A stretch of DNA of 64,000 nucleotides from Streptococcus lactarius (GCF_016642265.1 NZ_MRXX01000001.1:101574-165573); one strand, 5' to 3'; positions 42,007-51,080 are shown, numbered from the stretch's first letter. Program-made: numbers and translations. The notes: generated by a model not told the origin, from the letters alone.

Positions 42007-44847
42007 CTATTTAAAACAATAACCTTTCATTATATAGTACATTTTTTCTTTATTACTGAATAGAATAACACTTCTATTTGAAAAATTTCCTTCTCTATAA
42101 TTTTTAACAACCTCATCTGGATCAAGTACTTCACCTATATAGTTGAATGATAAAGAAATATTATTCCAACGCTGTAACAACTCTTTCTCTTCTATACTAT
42201 TTGTCTGTGGCGAAACACTAAAAACACGACATCTTATATCTAATCCTTCTGCATAACTCGCTAAAATTTTTTTAAATCTATTTTCAAATATAGTATAATC
42301 TTCATCTCTTTTGATTATGATAGGAATTTTAGTATGAACATCGCCTATTGTATGGGAAGCATCAAATCCCCTAAAGTCTCTAAAATTATAAGATATTGAA
42401 ACTACTATATTATTGCTATTTTGGTATTTAAGTATATGCTGGCATATGCGGAACACGGAATAGATATTTACATCTTTATTTTTTTCGCTATCTATTTGAA
42501 TAGTAGTCACGAATACCTCTTCTTCATTATAGATAGCTACTTCCCCTTCTTCTCGAGGAATAAGGTCTAAACAATCTTTAATTTTAATATTAGAAGTTTT
42601 CTGGTTAATAAAGTTTATATAGTTATAAAACGAACTAATTGGGATATCATCTTCTAAAAGAGTTCCTTCATAGAGGTTATTTAACATTTTTGATAGCATA
42701 TTGAGTGAGGATGCATCAATCGAATGATAGAAAAAATAGAATCTAACTATCTTTTGTTCCAAAGATATCACAGCTACTGGAACTGGTGTTATTGGCTGCT
42801 CCTTTAGAATGTTAACCATTTGATCATCAGAAAGAAAATTTTGAAATACAACTACAGTAGGGATAATTTTACCATATTCCATTCTTTTAAACGTTACATT
42901 GTTCCCATCTCTTACAATAAACGTTCTCAATAAGTCAATCCTTTTTGAAATCTTAGAGACTACATCCACGACTCTATGATAAACATGAGTATTCACCTCA
43001 TTAACACGAAATTCACAATGTATAATTGGAATTCCTGGACTATTTTTTAATTTTTTTTGAGTACATGTTAATGGAATTTCCACTGCATTTGTATCTAAGT
43101 CTATTTGTTCTAGTTTAATTTTTAAATTTAGTATATCTGTTTCTTTTTGATACTTTCTTACAACCGTTGGTTCTTTTGTATCCCCCAAATTATTCTCAAA
43201 CTCCTTAATATAGAGTAATATTTTTTCCGTATCATTCAAAGAAACTAAGCTAGCACTGTCAATCTTAATTTTAAATTCTTCTTCAATATCTAAAAAAAAT
43301 CTTACTGTATCTAAAGAATCTAGTTCATTAATAGAAAGAACACCATATTTAACTACAATCTCATTAATCTTATTTAATATGTCTTTCTCTTTTATTTTTA
43401 CTGTTCTCTCCAAATCATCCTTTTTATTATAGTAAGCCTCTATCATCCTCTTCACATCTAATTTCCTATTAAATGTAAAAAGATATTCATCAACCTTGAT
43501 TATTTTAGGTTTCAAATATGATGGGAGGCTTTCTGTAATCAATTTAGAACAGTCAAATTCTGATTTATAAAAAATGTAAAGCACTTTATTACTATATACA
43601 ATTTTAGTAGATAATACTTTTTCGATAGAGGAAACTATAGAATTCAATTCTTCAATCTCTAATCTTATCCCATTAATCTTAATTTGACTATCTTTTCTGC
43701 CTTCAAAGACTAAATCTAAATTTTCGTTATAATAAACAAAATCTCCAGACAAATAGAATCGGCTTTCATCCAATACTTTAAATCTATTTTCACTTAAGTT
43801 TGGTTGTAACAAATAGCCTCTACTGACTCCTTTTCCACCAATAGCTAATTCTCCTCCATTTGAATTCTCTTCTTTCTGAGGTAAGACTTTAATTTTAGCT
43901 CCTGGAATCGGCTTCCCTATTGGAACATGATCTTTTTCATCTCCTTTAACAAGATAGTATGTTGCATATATGGTTGTTTCACTTGGCCCATAAAAATTAT
44001 AAACCTCGCAACCCTTTTCAATTGTACGTTTTAACTTTTTTGATAAGTTGACAGAAAATTCCTCACCAGCAATGCTCAACGATTGCAAACCCTCAAATAT
44101 ATTTTCTCCAGCCGTTTCTAGTAACATCTCTGCTAACGAAGGTGGGCAAGATAGATGAGTTATTGAATACTTCTTGATAACAGATGACATTTCCTTTAAT
44201 GTTTGAACATTAACATCAATACAAATCAATGTTCCTCCTGTAAACACTGGAGCTAGTATCTCAGTTAACGAAACGTCAAAAGTATATGGTGTTGTAAATA
44301 GAAATTTTGAATTGGTGCCAAAGTTTACTATTTTATAAAATTCATCCAGAAGCCAACATATATTATCTTCTGTTAAAAATACTTTTTTGGGTATTCCAGT
44401 TGTTCCTGAAGTACAAATAATGTATGTTAAATTATCATCACTTACTACTGGATAATAAGGATACTTTGATTTTTTTATGAAGTTTAGATTGCCAATACAG
44501 AAAATATTCAAATCTACTACCTGATTATCTAATAGAAAATCAGTTAATACCATATCAAAATCTACATCTTGAACTCTTTCTATCGCTTTCGTAAAATCTA
44601 TCCCCTGAATTAGAGGAAGAGGGATTTTTCCTGACTTTAAAATTCCTAAAACGATAGGTAAAACGTACACAGTATCTTTAACAACAAACGGTATGACACT
44701 CTTAACTGATCCACTTATTATTTTTCCTGCTATATAATTAGAAATGTTCTCAATTTCACTAAAAGTTAATGAATACTCTTTTGAAATAAGCACAGACTTA
44801 TTTGGGTATTTTTCAACATGATATTGTAATCTTTTCAATATCTCCAT
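42007..44847 (-). CDS. NRPS-like protein: adenylation, carrier and condensation/epimerisation-like domains
   Basis: 946 residues. The ATG at 44847 is chosen for AAAGGAG eight bases upstream; an in-frame ATG 18 codons earlier overlaps the SDR gene and lacks one. The adenylation domain spans 1-465: TSGTTGIPKK (about 146-155), NFYGPSETT (284-292), YLSGDFV, and NRKLD with the A10 lysine near 462. An Asp in TFDVSLTE corresponds by eye to GrsA Asp235, so an alpha-amino acid is the likely substrate. The carrier has ELDSLDTV, with Ser near 511 for phosphopantetheine. The last 330 residues look like a condensation or epimerisation domain (IGDVHTKIPI, SFNYIGE), but the HHxxxDG position reads FYHSIDA. 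No thioesterase. Confidence 0.88.
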   Translation of the reverse strand: MEILKRLQYHVEKYPNKSVLISKEYSLTFSEIENISNYIAGKIISGSVKSVIPFVVKDTVYVLPIVLGILKSGKIPLPLIQGIDFTKAIERVQDVDFDMVLTDFLLDNQVVDLNIFCIGNLNFIKKSKYPYYPVVSDDNLTYIICTSGTTGIPKKVFLTEDNICWLLDEFYKIVNFGTNSKFLFTTPYTFDVSLTEILAPVFTGGTLICIDVNVQTLKEMSSVIKKYSITHLSCPPSLAEMLLETAGENIFEGLQSLSIAGEEFSVNLSKKLKRTIEKGCEVYNFYGPSETTIYATYYLVKGDEKDHVPIGKPIPGAKIKVLPQKEENSNGGELAIGGKGVSRGYLLQPNLSENRFKVLDESRFYLSGDFVYYNENLDLVFEGRKDSQIKINGIRLEIEELNSIVSSIEKVLSTKIVYSNKVLYIFYKSEFDCSKLITESLPSYLKPKIIKVDEYLFTFNRKLDVKRMIEAYYNKKDDLERTVKIKEKDILNKINEIVVKYGVLSINELDSLDTVRFFLDIEEEFKIKIDSASLVSLNDTEKILLYIKEFENNLGDTKEPTVVRKYQKETDILNLKIKLEQIDLDTNAVEIPLTCTQKKLKNSPGIPIIHCEFRVNEVNTHVYHRVVDVVSKISKRIDLLRTFIVRDGNNVTFKRMEYGKIIPTVVVFQNFLSDDQMVNILKEQPITPVPVAVISLEQKIVRFYFFYHSIDASSLNMLSKMLNNLYEGTLLEDDIPISSFYNYINFINQKTSNIKIKDCLDLIPREEGEVAIYNEEEVFVTTIQIDSEKNKDVNIYSVFRICQHILKYQNSNNIVVSISYNFRDFRGFDASHTIGDVHTKIPIIIKRDEDYTIFENRFKKILASYAEGLDIRCRVFSVSPQTNSIEEKELLQRWNNISLSFNYIGEVLDPDEVVKNYREGNFSNRSVILFSNKEKMYYIMKGYCFK

Positions 44848-44897
44848 ATTTAGCGCTCCTTTATACTTATGTATTGTTAATAAAACATTCGTCAACT

Positions 44898-45596
44898 TCA
44901 CTTTATCAAATTTCTTCCCCCATCCACAGTCAGAGTCACCCCATGAATGTAACTAGAGCTATCAGTTGATAAAAAATATATGACTTTTGCAACTTCCTCC
45001 GGCTGTCCTGCTCTCCCAATAGGAATCTTATCTCGAATTACTTGACTAGTTAAATCAATATCTGTATTCATAGGTGTATCAATACAGCCTGGAGCAACAT
45101 TATTCACTCTGATTCCTTTACGCCCCAATTCAATTGCAAGCTCTTTTCCCAACAACTCTATTCCAGCTTTAGAAATATCGTAAGGATAGTTATTTATTCT
45201 TGGAGATTTAGCATGAATTGAGGTAACATTTACGACAGCTCCTCCTCTGTTCAAATATTTAGTCGCCTGATTCAAACAGTAAAAGGTACCATACAAATTA
45301 TTTTTGATTACTTTATTCCAATGAACTGTACTGATTGAATGCCATTCTTCTAAAATTTGAATTCCAGCACAATTAATTAAAACATCAATCTTACAAAATT
45401 TTTTATAAATTTCTTCAAAGACATTTTTAACCATATGCTCATCAGATATATCGCAATTGTAATATAATAATTTTGGATGAGATTTTCCCACCTCTTCTTT
45501 ATCAAGAACTACAACCTGATAATTATTATTAAGAAAAATATCAACAGTTGCACTTCCAATTCCACTTTTGCCACCAGTAATTACTACAACTTTCAC
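44898..45596 (-). CDS. SDR-family oxidoreductase
   Basis: 232 residues, GTG start at 45596 with AGGAGGG seven bases upstream. Classical short-chain dehydrogenase: TGGKSGIG (cofactor loop), NCAG, the catalytic serine in NVTSIHAKS, and YDISKAG as YxxxK. Closest in layout to the FabG/EntA type, acting on a hydroxyl or ketone of an acyl or cyclic substrate with NAD(P)H. It is the first enzyme gene after the SHP peptide gene and starts about 85 bp downstream of it, behind overlapping palindromes. Likely supplies or tailors the building block for the adenylation protein. Confidence 0.92.
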   Translation of the reverse strand: MKVVVITGGKSGIGSATVDIFLNNNYQVVVLDKEEVGKSHPKLLYYNCDISDEHMVKNVFEEIYKKFCKIDVLINCAGIQILEEWHSISTVHWNKVIKNNLYGTFYCLNQATKYLNRGGAVVNVTSIHAKSPRINNYPYDISKAGIELLGKELAIELGRKGIRVNNVAPGCIDTPMNTDIDLTSQVIRDKIPIGRAGQPEEVAKVIYFLSTDSSSYIHGVTLTVDGGRNLIK

Positions 45597-45633
45597 TCAT
45601 TACCCTCCTAACTAAAAGAATTTACTATCTAGA

Positions 45634-45676
45634 CTAAGTCTATAGGAGCTCCTATAGACTTAGGTGTACACCTAAG
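45634..45676 (-). promoter_or_regulatory. Two overlapping perfect palindromes between shp and the operon
   Basis: A 30-bp perfect palindrome at 45634-45663 (half-site CTCCTATAGACTTAG) and an 18-bp perfect palindrome at 45659-45676 (CTTAGGTGTACACCTAAG) share five bases. In the RNA they form two hairpins that exclude each other at the shared CUAAG. No T-tract follows, so it is not a plain terminator. It may control read-through from shp into the enzymes, or be a site for a dimeric protein. Confidence 0.7.
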
Positions 45677-45680
45677 CAAT

Positions 45681-45752
45681 TTATCCACCTACAATAATGA
45701 TAATATCCAAAAACAATAGAAAAATTGGTATAACTTTTAAAATATTTTTCAT
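45681..45752 (-). CDS. shp: Short hydrophobic pheromone peptide (SHP)
   Basis: 23 codons, ATG at 45752 with GGAG eight bases upstream. The peptide starts MKNILKVIPIFLLFL and ends DIIIIVGG. The Asp followed by aliphatic residues and terminal Gly-Gly, divergent from an rgg gene, is the SHP class of Rgg2/Rgg3 systems. The last eight residues equal the active form I recall for S. pyogenes SHP3. In known systems the precursor is processed by Eep and exported by PptAB, and the short peptide re-enters through the Ami/Opp permease and binds Rgg. It is the first gene of the leftward operon. Confidence 0.93.
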   Translation of the reverse strand: MKNILKVIPIFLLFLDIIIIVGG

Positions 45753-45777
45753 CTATTTACTCCTTTTCTTTTGATTT

Positions 45778-45785
45778 ATTGTATA
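45778..45785 (-). promoter_or_regulatory. -10 region of the shp promoter
   Basis: Minus-strand TATACAAT, about 25 bp before the shp start codon, with the Rgg box about 25 bp further upstream. The -35 sequence is poor, as expected for a promoter activated by Rgg bound next to it. The same stretch reads TATAAT on the plus strand and may also serve rgg. Confidence 0.6.
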
Positions 45786-45810
45786 ATAATCCGTAGAAGT
45801 TATATTATTT

Positions 45811-45829
45811 GTTGTGAAAGCGGGAATTT
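45811..45829 (-). promoter_or_regulatory. Rgg box (operator for Rgg2/Rgg3-type regulators)
   Basis: The minus strand reads AAATTCCCGCTTTCACAAC, closely matching the conserved Rgg2/3 box (TTCCC then CTTTCACAA) found upstream of shp promoters in pyogenic and other streptococci. It overlaps the ribosome-binding region of rgg, so binding may also affect rgg itself. Confidence 0.85.
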
Positions 45830-45831
45830 AA

Positions 45832-46683
45832 ATGAAATCAAATCTCGGTAAAACCTTAAGACAAGTTCGTCAAAATAAACAAGTCAGCATATGCTCTATT
45901 GCGGATAAACATTTATCTAAATCACAAATTTCACGGTTTGAACGAGGAGAATCAGAAATCTCTTGTTCCAGGCTTATCAATATTTTAGATAAGCTACATG
46001 TTTCTTTAGAGGAATTTCTTATTCTCCATGATAACGATTATACTAGAACTGAATCGTTTGCTAACTTAGTACAGTATATTCAAAAAGAGTACTCGTCGCA
46101 AAATATAAAAAAGATTAAATTATTACTCTTAGAATCTTCCAACTATAATTTAAACTCTTTTGAAAAGACAATGATAAAATCAATCATCCATACTCTAGAT
46201 AATAGTATTAGTCCTACAGAGAAAGAGATACTTCAACTAACAGATTATCTTTTTAAAGTTGAAAAATGGGGATACTACGAAATAATATTGTTAGGAAACT
46301 GTGTAAGAACTATAAAATATAGCTCTTATTTTGTCTTAACAAAAGAAATGTTAAAAAATTATATTTATTCATCATTAAATAAATATAATAAAAAACTTGT
46401 TACACAATTAGCAATTAACTGTTTAATTCTAAGTATTGATCAAAGTGAATTTTTAAATTGTTCATACTTAATTTCTAAAATTAAAAAACTTTTAAAAAAT
46501 GAATTGAACTACTATGAACAGACTGTCTTTCTCTATGCGACAGGATATTTCGAATTTAAAAAAGGTCAAATATATGGAATAGAAAAGATGGAACAAGCAA
46601 TTCAGGTATTTGACATCTTAGGAGAGTATAAAATAAAATCTCAGTATGAGGAACACTACACTAAATATGTAAAAAGCAAATAA
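45832..46683 (+). CDS. rgg: Rgg-family quorum-sensing transcriptional regulator (Rgg2/Rgg3 type)
   Basis: 283 residues. The N-terminal HTH ([20 protein letters not shown], then [20 protein letters not shown]) is nearly the Rgg2/Rgg3 consensus and keeps Cys45, the residue that forms an intersubunit disulfide in those proteins. The rest is an all-helical TPR-like peptide-binding domain. It is divergent from shp with the Rgg box between. It should sense the SHP octapeptide and switch the shp promoter and the downstream enzymes. Whether it activates (Rgg2-like) or represses until peptide binds (Rgg3-like) cannot be told by eye. It is a plus-strand gene inside otherwise leftward DNA. Confidence 0.93.
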   Translation: MKSNLGKTLRQVRQNKQVSICSIADKHLSKSQISRFERGESEISCSRLINILDKLHVSLEEFLILHDNDYTRTESFANLVQYIQKEYSSQNIKKIKLLLLESSNYNLNSFEKTMIKSIIHTLDNSISPTEKEILQLTDYLFKVEKWGYYEIILLGNCVRTIKYSSYFVLTKEMLKNYIYSSLNKYNKKLVTQLAINCLILSIDQSEFLNCSYLISKIKKLLKNELNYYEQTVFLYATGYFEFKKGQIYGIEKMEQAIQVFDILGEYKIKSQYEEHYTKYVKSK

Positions 46684-46870
46684 CTTCTCTCTAGCAAAGT
46701 GCAGAAAGCCCTCATTTAGGACAAGAAACTATAAGCAGGCTTTACCTAGCTTGTATAAAAAACTGTATGAACAAGAGTCATGAGATAACTCGAATACGTC
46801 GTGAACATGAAAATAAAATTACAACATGCATCTTGTTCTATTGTTCAATGGTTGACAGGAGGTTTTTATA

Positions 46871-47908
46871 TTGGAAGTTATAATCGAAATATGTTGTGGC
46901 ATTGATGTCCACCAAAAGTCCATTGTTTGTTGTATTCTAGATAGTCCGCTAGATACCAATAAGCCACAGATCAATATTGGCTCCCTCTCTTTAATATCTT
47001 TTCAGATTCTGATCTAATCTCAGTGCTTGCTAATCCCCAACATATCAAGAATGTACCCAGTCTCAAAACAGACATGAAAGACGCTGAATGGATTGCGCAA
47101 CTCGGACGTTATGAGCTAATCGAACCATCCTATATCCCTGGCCCTGAAGTTGTACAGCTTCGTTTACTAACCCGTCGCATGCGTTCTTACAAGCAACGAC
47201 AAACACAAGTCAAAAATGAAATACACAATCTCTTACAGCGAGCCATTATAAAGCTAACCAGTTATCTTTCTGATATCTACTCAAAGACTGGACAAGCTTT
47301 ATTAACCTTATTTATGAACGGTGAGGCCATTGATACATCAAGCATACTTGCCTGCATTCAAAAAATAGTGAAAACCAGCCCAGAGGAGCTGCTTGAAGCG
47401 ATGAATGGGAAGTTATCATTGTAAGACCTCTTCCTCATCGATCAAAGTCTTCATGAGTTACAGATGTATCAAGAGATGATAGACAAACTGGAGAAAGAAA
47501 TACAGCATTATCTTAAAAAGGAGTTCCCCTGAAGAATATGATATTTTGATGACCATTCCAGGAGTCAGCCAAACATGTGTAGCTATCATTTTAGCCGAAA
47601 TTGGCCCAACTTTTACAGCCTTTCCATCCGATGCACACTTAGCGTCATGATCTGGTCTCTACCTAGGTTATTATGAAAGTGCAGGTATTAAAAAATCCTC
47701 ACACATCACGCAAGGAAATCAGTATCTCAAACAGGCTTTGACTATGACTGGATTGATTGCAGCGCATTCTAAGGTTCCAGATTTTTCTTCTTTCTATAAT
47801 CGAATCTCCCATAGAGGAACCAAGATGAAAGCTGTAGTTGCGTGTGCACATAAAATTCTCAGAATTATTTACAAACTACTCTCAACCCATCAAACTTATC
47901 AAAAATAA
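46871..47908 (+). pseudogene. IS110-family transposase, degenerate
   Basis: A TTG start with AGGAGG upstream opens IEICCGIDVHQKSIVC, the DEDD N-terminus of IS110 transposases, but stops after 49 codons. The next part (47023-47424, TDMKDAEWIAQLGRYELIEPSYIPG) is in another frame. The C-terminal part reads LMTIPGVSQTCVAIILAEIG, then HLAS-stop-SGL where the family has a tryptophan, then GNQYLKQALTMTG to the end at 47908. There are at least two frameshifts and one nonsense codon, so it cannot be active. It sits between rgg and the restriction genes and marks a past junction. The 190 bp before it may hold the former left end and guide-RNA region. Confidence 0.85.
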
Positions 47909-48106
47909 AAGGCGCAAGGACTGAGACAACAGTTCTAACACCTAAACTAAAAAGTTTCAATTACAGTGTGGCACAGGCAGTAATTTTTTGAGCTTCTTAG
48001 CTACACTTTTTTAAATAAAATCAGTCAAAATCCAAGTAAAAATTAGGATTCTAACTGATTTTTATTTATTGAATCAAAGTCTAATTAAAATTAAACTAGT
48101 TATATA
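47909..48106. other. Intergenic region with a bidirectional terminator-like hairpin
   Basis: At 48018-48061, arms AATCAGT / ACTGATT with inner AATCC / GGATT pair across a 12-base loop, flanked by T-rich DNA on both strands. It can end the methyltransferase transcript (leftward) and anything reading rightward from the IS remnant. The rest is presumably the IS110 right end. Confidence 0.55.
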
Positions 48107-49804
48107 TCATTTTCCTCTAGATAAGCGTCTGTTCTTCAATATATTCCATGCATTTCTCAATTCTGTAATTTCCCTTTGGCTCATCCCAATCCCTTTGACT
48201 AATATTCTTCTGTCAATGTCATCCAACAGAGACTCAATTCGTTCATTCCCATTACTTCTTATATACTGATCAATTTTATGGAATAATTCTTTTATTTCTT
48301 GATCGGTTAGAATTTGATTTTCAAAAATATTTGGTAACATTACTTTAGAAACTTCACTTGGTAAAATCTCTAAAACACCACCTCCATAGCTACGTCCCTC
48401 TAATTCTGAAAACAGTAGTCCAACAGTAGTATAATATGAAACTATCAGCCTTAATCGATTTTTAGAGTCTTTCAATTTGATTCTATGCATCGTATCTGTA
48501 CTCACAGCCTCCACCTCAGGTGTATTTAACATCACCTTTGGAAATTGATAGTTTCTTCTTAAGAAAAACACATCTGGACTCCATACTGAAGGAACTTTGT
48601 ACCATTCATCTCGAATTCTAGTTTTATATGATGAATTTTGTTCAGTTTTTTCTCCCCATTTTATATATTCTTTTACTCCTTTTGCAAACTCACGAGATTC
48701 ATAGGGTGCTAAATCAAGTAAATATGTTCTTGCCCCTAAAGTTACGTTTTCTTCCCAGTCTTCTTTTAAAAATTGTACTCCTCGAATATTAACGCTTCTT
48801 GCAATCAATGGCCTACAATACTGTTTAAGGTCAAATTCCCTTACGGTATCATCGTTAATACAAAAATATTTATTATTACCTGTGGTTATTCCAACCTCAC
48901 ATGTAGCTACATCTGAAAATTTTAAAAAATTATTGCTATTTTTAATTCTATCAATAATCTCAAGTTGCTTATCTATCAAAAAGTATTTTGTCCACTTGCT
49001 TGACTCAATATCAGCTTCCATGAAATCAATAGAAGCTAATCTATTGATTTCAAGTGATTCAGCATTTTCAAAGGGGACTATTTTAATTAGGTGCTCATCA
49101 TCATTGGCAATCTTTTCTCCAAGTAATAGTACCACTTCTTGTTCGATATCATCAAAAACCAAATTATCAAAGGTAACAATAGTACATCTATTTAGTTGTT
49201 TAACAAGAAACTTTCGTAAATCCTCAGAATACTTTACTTGCAATAATTCTGCGGGGACAACAAGGCCGATTCTACTAGAATCTTCCATACAACTTATACA
49301 TGCCACTGTAAAAGAAACCCATGCATTTATAAGCTTATTCGACTTCATTAAATTACGGGTCAAAATTTCACTTTGTTCAACTCTTTGATCTTCCTGTAAA
49401 TATTGATATCTAATATATGGAGGATTACCAAGTATCGCCTGAAACCGCTTTTGTTCTAATCCATTTTTATATGCGTGGTAAAAATCATCATTTATAACGA
49501 CTTTTTTATCTTCTGTTTTTTCCCTAAAAAAACCCCAATTTGAATAAAATGAATAACCTGTTTTTGATATTGCCTCTTTTGCTGTATCTTCGTCAATTTC
49601 AATGGCAATGATATTCGAATTAGTAGTGTTTTCAAATTTTGAAAGACTTGATAAAAATATCCCCTCTCCCACACTAGGTTCAAGCACATTTTTTATAGCT
49701 TGTTCTTGATCCACAACCCATTCAGTTACAAAATCTGCAATTAACTGTGGGGTGAAATATCTTCCGTTCAATTTTTCAATTGAAGCATTTTCCTTTAATA
49801 ACAA
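48107..49804 (-). CDS. N6-adenine DNA methyltransferase of an R-M system
   Basis: 565 residues. Motif order FxGxG-like (VLEPSVGEGIFLSSL) near residue 40, then the catalytic NPPY in AILGNPPYIRYQ near 130, typical of the gamma-class M.TaqI/Eco57I-like adenine methyltransferases. A large C-terminal region (about 330-560) would be the target-recognition domain, with phrases like ISRSVNIRG-type loops (ARSVNIRGVQFL) seen in class I SAM methylases. It follows the nuclease gene by 103 bp in the same direction and should protect host DNA from it. No nuclease domain is fused to it. Confidence 0.9.
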   Translation of the reverse strand: MLLKENASIEKLNGRYFTPQLIADFVTEWVVDQEQAIKNVLEPSVGEGIFLSSLSKFENTTNSNIIAIEIDEDTAKEAISKTGYSFYSNWGFFREKTEDKKVVINDDFYHAYKNGLEQKRFQAILGNPPYIRYQYLQEDQRVEQSEILTRNLMKSNKLINAWVSFTVACISCMEDSSRIGLVVPAELLQVKYSEDLRKFLVKQLNRCTIVTFDNLVFDDIEQEVVLLLGEKIANDDEHLIKIVPFENAESLEINRLASIDFMEADIESSKWTKYFLIDKQLEIIDRIKNSNNFLKFSDVATCEVGITTGNNKYFCINDDTVREFDLKQYCRPLIARSVNIRGVQFLKEDWEENVTLGARTYLLDLAPYESREFAKGVKEYIKWGEKTEQNSSYKTRIRDEWYKVPSVWSPDVFFLRRNYQFPKVMLNTPEVEAVSTDTMHRIKLKDSKNRLRLIVSYYTTVGLLFSELEGRSYGGGVLEILPSEVSKVMLPNIFENQILTDQEIKELFHKIDQYIRSNGNERIESLLDDIDRRILVKGIGMSQREITELRNAWNILKNRRLSRGK

Positions 49805-49907
49805 CTAGTATTCTCCTTTATTAGCTAAATCGGACCTAAATATGTACAGCTTAGTTGTGTAGATATTAGCATAACCTTTAAATAAGTTCAACAAATAGAG
49901 TAATTAT

Positions 49908-51080
49908 TTAATCATCTTTTATTTCGATTAAAAATTCATCTGCTTTCTCAACTACTCTATACAAATACATTATTTTTCCAAGTAAATTTCTATTTTTTAT
50001 GATTTCTCCTGCTTTACCCCAACTTAAACTCACATTTGGTTGTTTCTGAAGGTAACCGGCTGTATCAGTTCTCTCGTCATATTTTAAAGTAAGTTCATAT
50101 GGGCCATACTCTATTCCCTCAATTATAAAATAAAATTTTGCTTCTGCAAACTGATAATGCGGTTGCTTAGGATTCTTTCTTACCCAAGAAAGATCTTTGA
50201 AAACCTCGTTATAAAAATAACTTTGTTGATTAATATCATAGGCTCCTTTTTTCATTAACATTGAGCCCGTGGGGTTAGTTTTTTTATTAGATGGTATAGT
50301 AAGGTCTCTCTCCTTTAATTCTTTTGATTTCCAGACTTCCTCAATCTGTCCTTGAATCATAGATGTGAGTACTAGGGTGGTCTTGCTACTTTTAGATTTC
50401 TTGCTTGCACTGCTTCTTAAGTTACTACCTCTCTGTTTATACGGGTTCAATTTCATACCTTTAATAGCTTTTGTGCCAGCTCTATTCCTCCCTAAACTCG
50501 CTTTTATAACGCTACTTTCTTCATCCACAACTCGCCCATCATTAAGAAAATTATCAATCTCCACATTATTTGTAATTTCCAGTACGTTATCACCATTTCC
50601 CACATATGCCATTAAGCTATAAAAGCCGCTCATAAAATCATCATAAAATTCTTTATCAGATTTATCCTTTAAATCAAGTTCTATAAAGGTGTTGTTTTCA
50701 ATGTTTCTATAAAACCCTCCCGGAGTAAAATTTGAACTCCCAATCGCAGCAAAAGCTTTATCATTTTTTTCATCGATAACTAAAAGTGATTTAGCATGAA
50801 AAATAGTTATAGGGGAGCCAGTATCCACAACGAATAGCTGAACTCCTGTGCTGAGTAAAGCTTTTAATCCTTGAGAAGATGTTGCGCCATTTCTAATTCC
50901 AATAATCGCTTTTAGATCACTCTCTTTCTCTAAAAACTCTTTAATTTCTGAAACACTATCTTCTCTTAAAAAAGCTGAATAATAAAAAGCCTTTGAATGT
51001 TCTTTGCTTAAAGTTTCTTTGACAATATCTACAAAGCTATTGTCTCCTAGTCGCTGCAATGAATATTTTACTTTAGCCAT
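49908..51080 (-). CDS. PLD-superfamily restriction endonuclease (NgoFVII-like)
   Basis: 390 residues; the ATG at 51080 has AAGGAA upstream and is preferred to one six codons earlier. The phospholipase D-type HKD motif is IFHAKSLLVIDEKNDKAFAAIGSSNFTPGGFYRN; the first part shows His and Lys, the second GSSNF. This domain occurs in BfiI/NgoFVII-type enzymes, which cut DNA without metal. The C-terminal half (about 230-390) contains the DNA-recognition part. It pairs with the adenine methyltransferase directly downstream, so a Type II system is the most economical reading. Recognition sequence unknown. Confidence 0.82.
   Translation of the reverse strand: MAKVKYSLQRLGDNSFVDIVKETLSKEHSKAFYYSAFLREDSVSEIKEFLEKESDLKAIIGIRNGATSSQGLKALLSTGVQLFVVDTGSPITIFHAKSLLVIDEKNDKAFAAIGSSNFTPGGFYRNIENNTFIELDLKDKSDKEFYDDFMSGFYSLMAYVGNGDNVLEITNNVEIDNFLNDGRVVDEESSVIKASLGRNRAGTKAIKGMKLNPYKQRGSNLRSSASKKSKSSKTTLVLTSMIQGQIEEVWKSKELKERDLTIPSNKKTNPTGSMLMKKGAYDINQQSYFYNEVFKDLSWVRKNPKQPHYQFAEAKFYFIIEGIEYGPYELTLKYDERTDTAGYLQKQPNVSLSWGKAGEIIKNRNLLGKIMYLYRVVEKADEFLIEIKDD

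Noticed and set aside
44848-44901. Longer start for the adenylation protein
   Set aside because: The 18 extra codons have no ribosome site and overlap the SDR stop; the ATG at 44847 has AAAGGAG and a family-like beginning.
50365-50622. Hydrophobic plus-strand frame inside the restriction nuclease gene
   Set aside because: Low complexity produced by the Lys/Ser-rich antisense region; no ribosome site.
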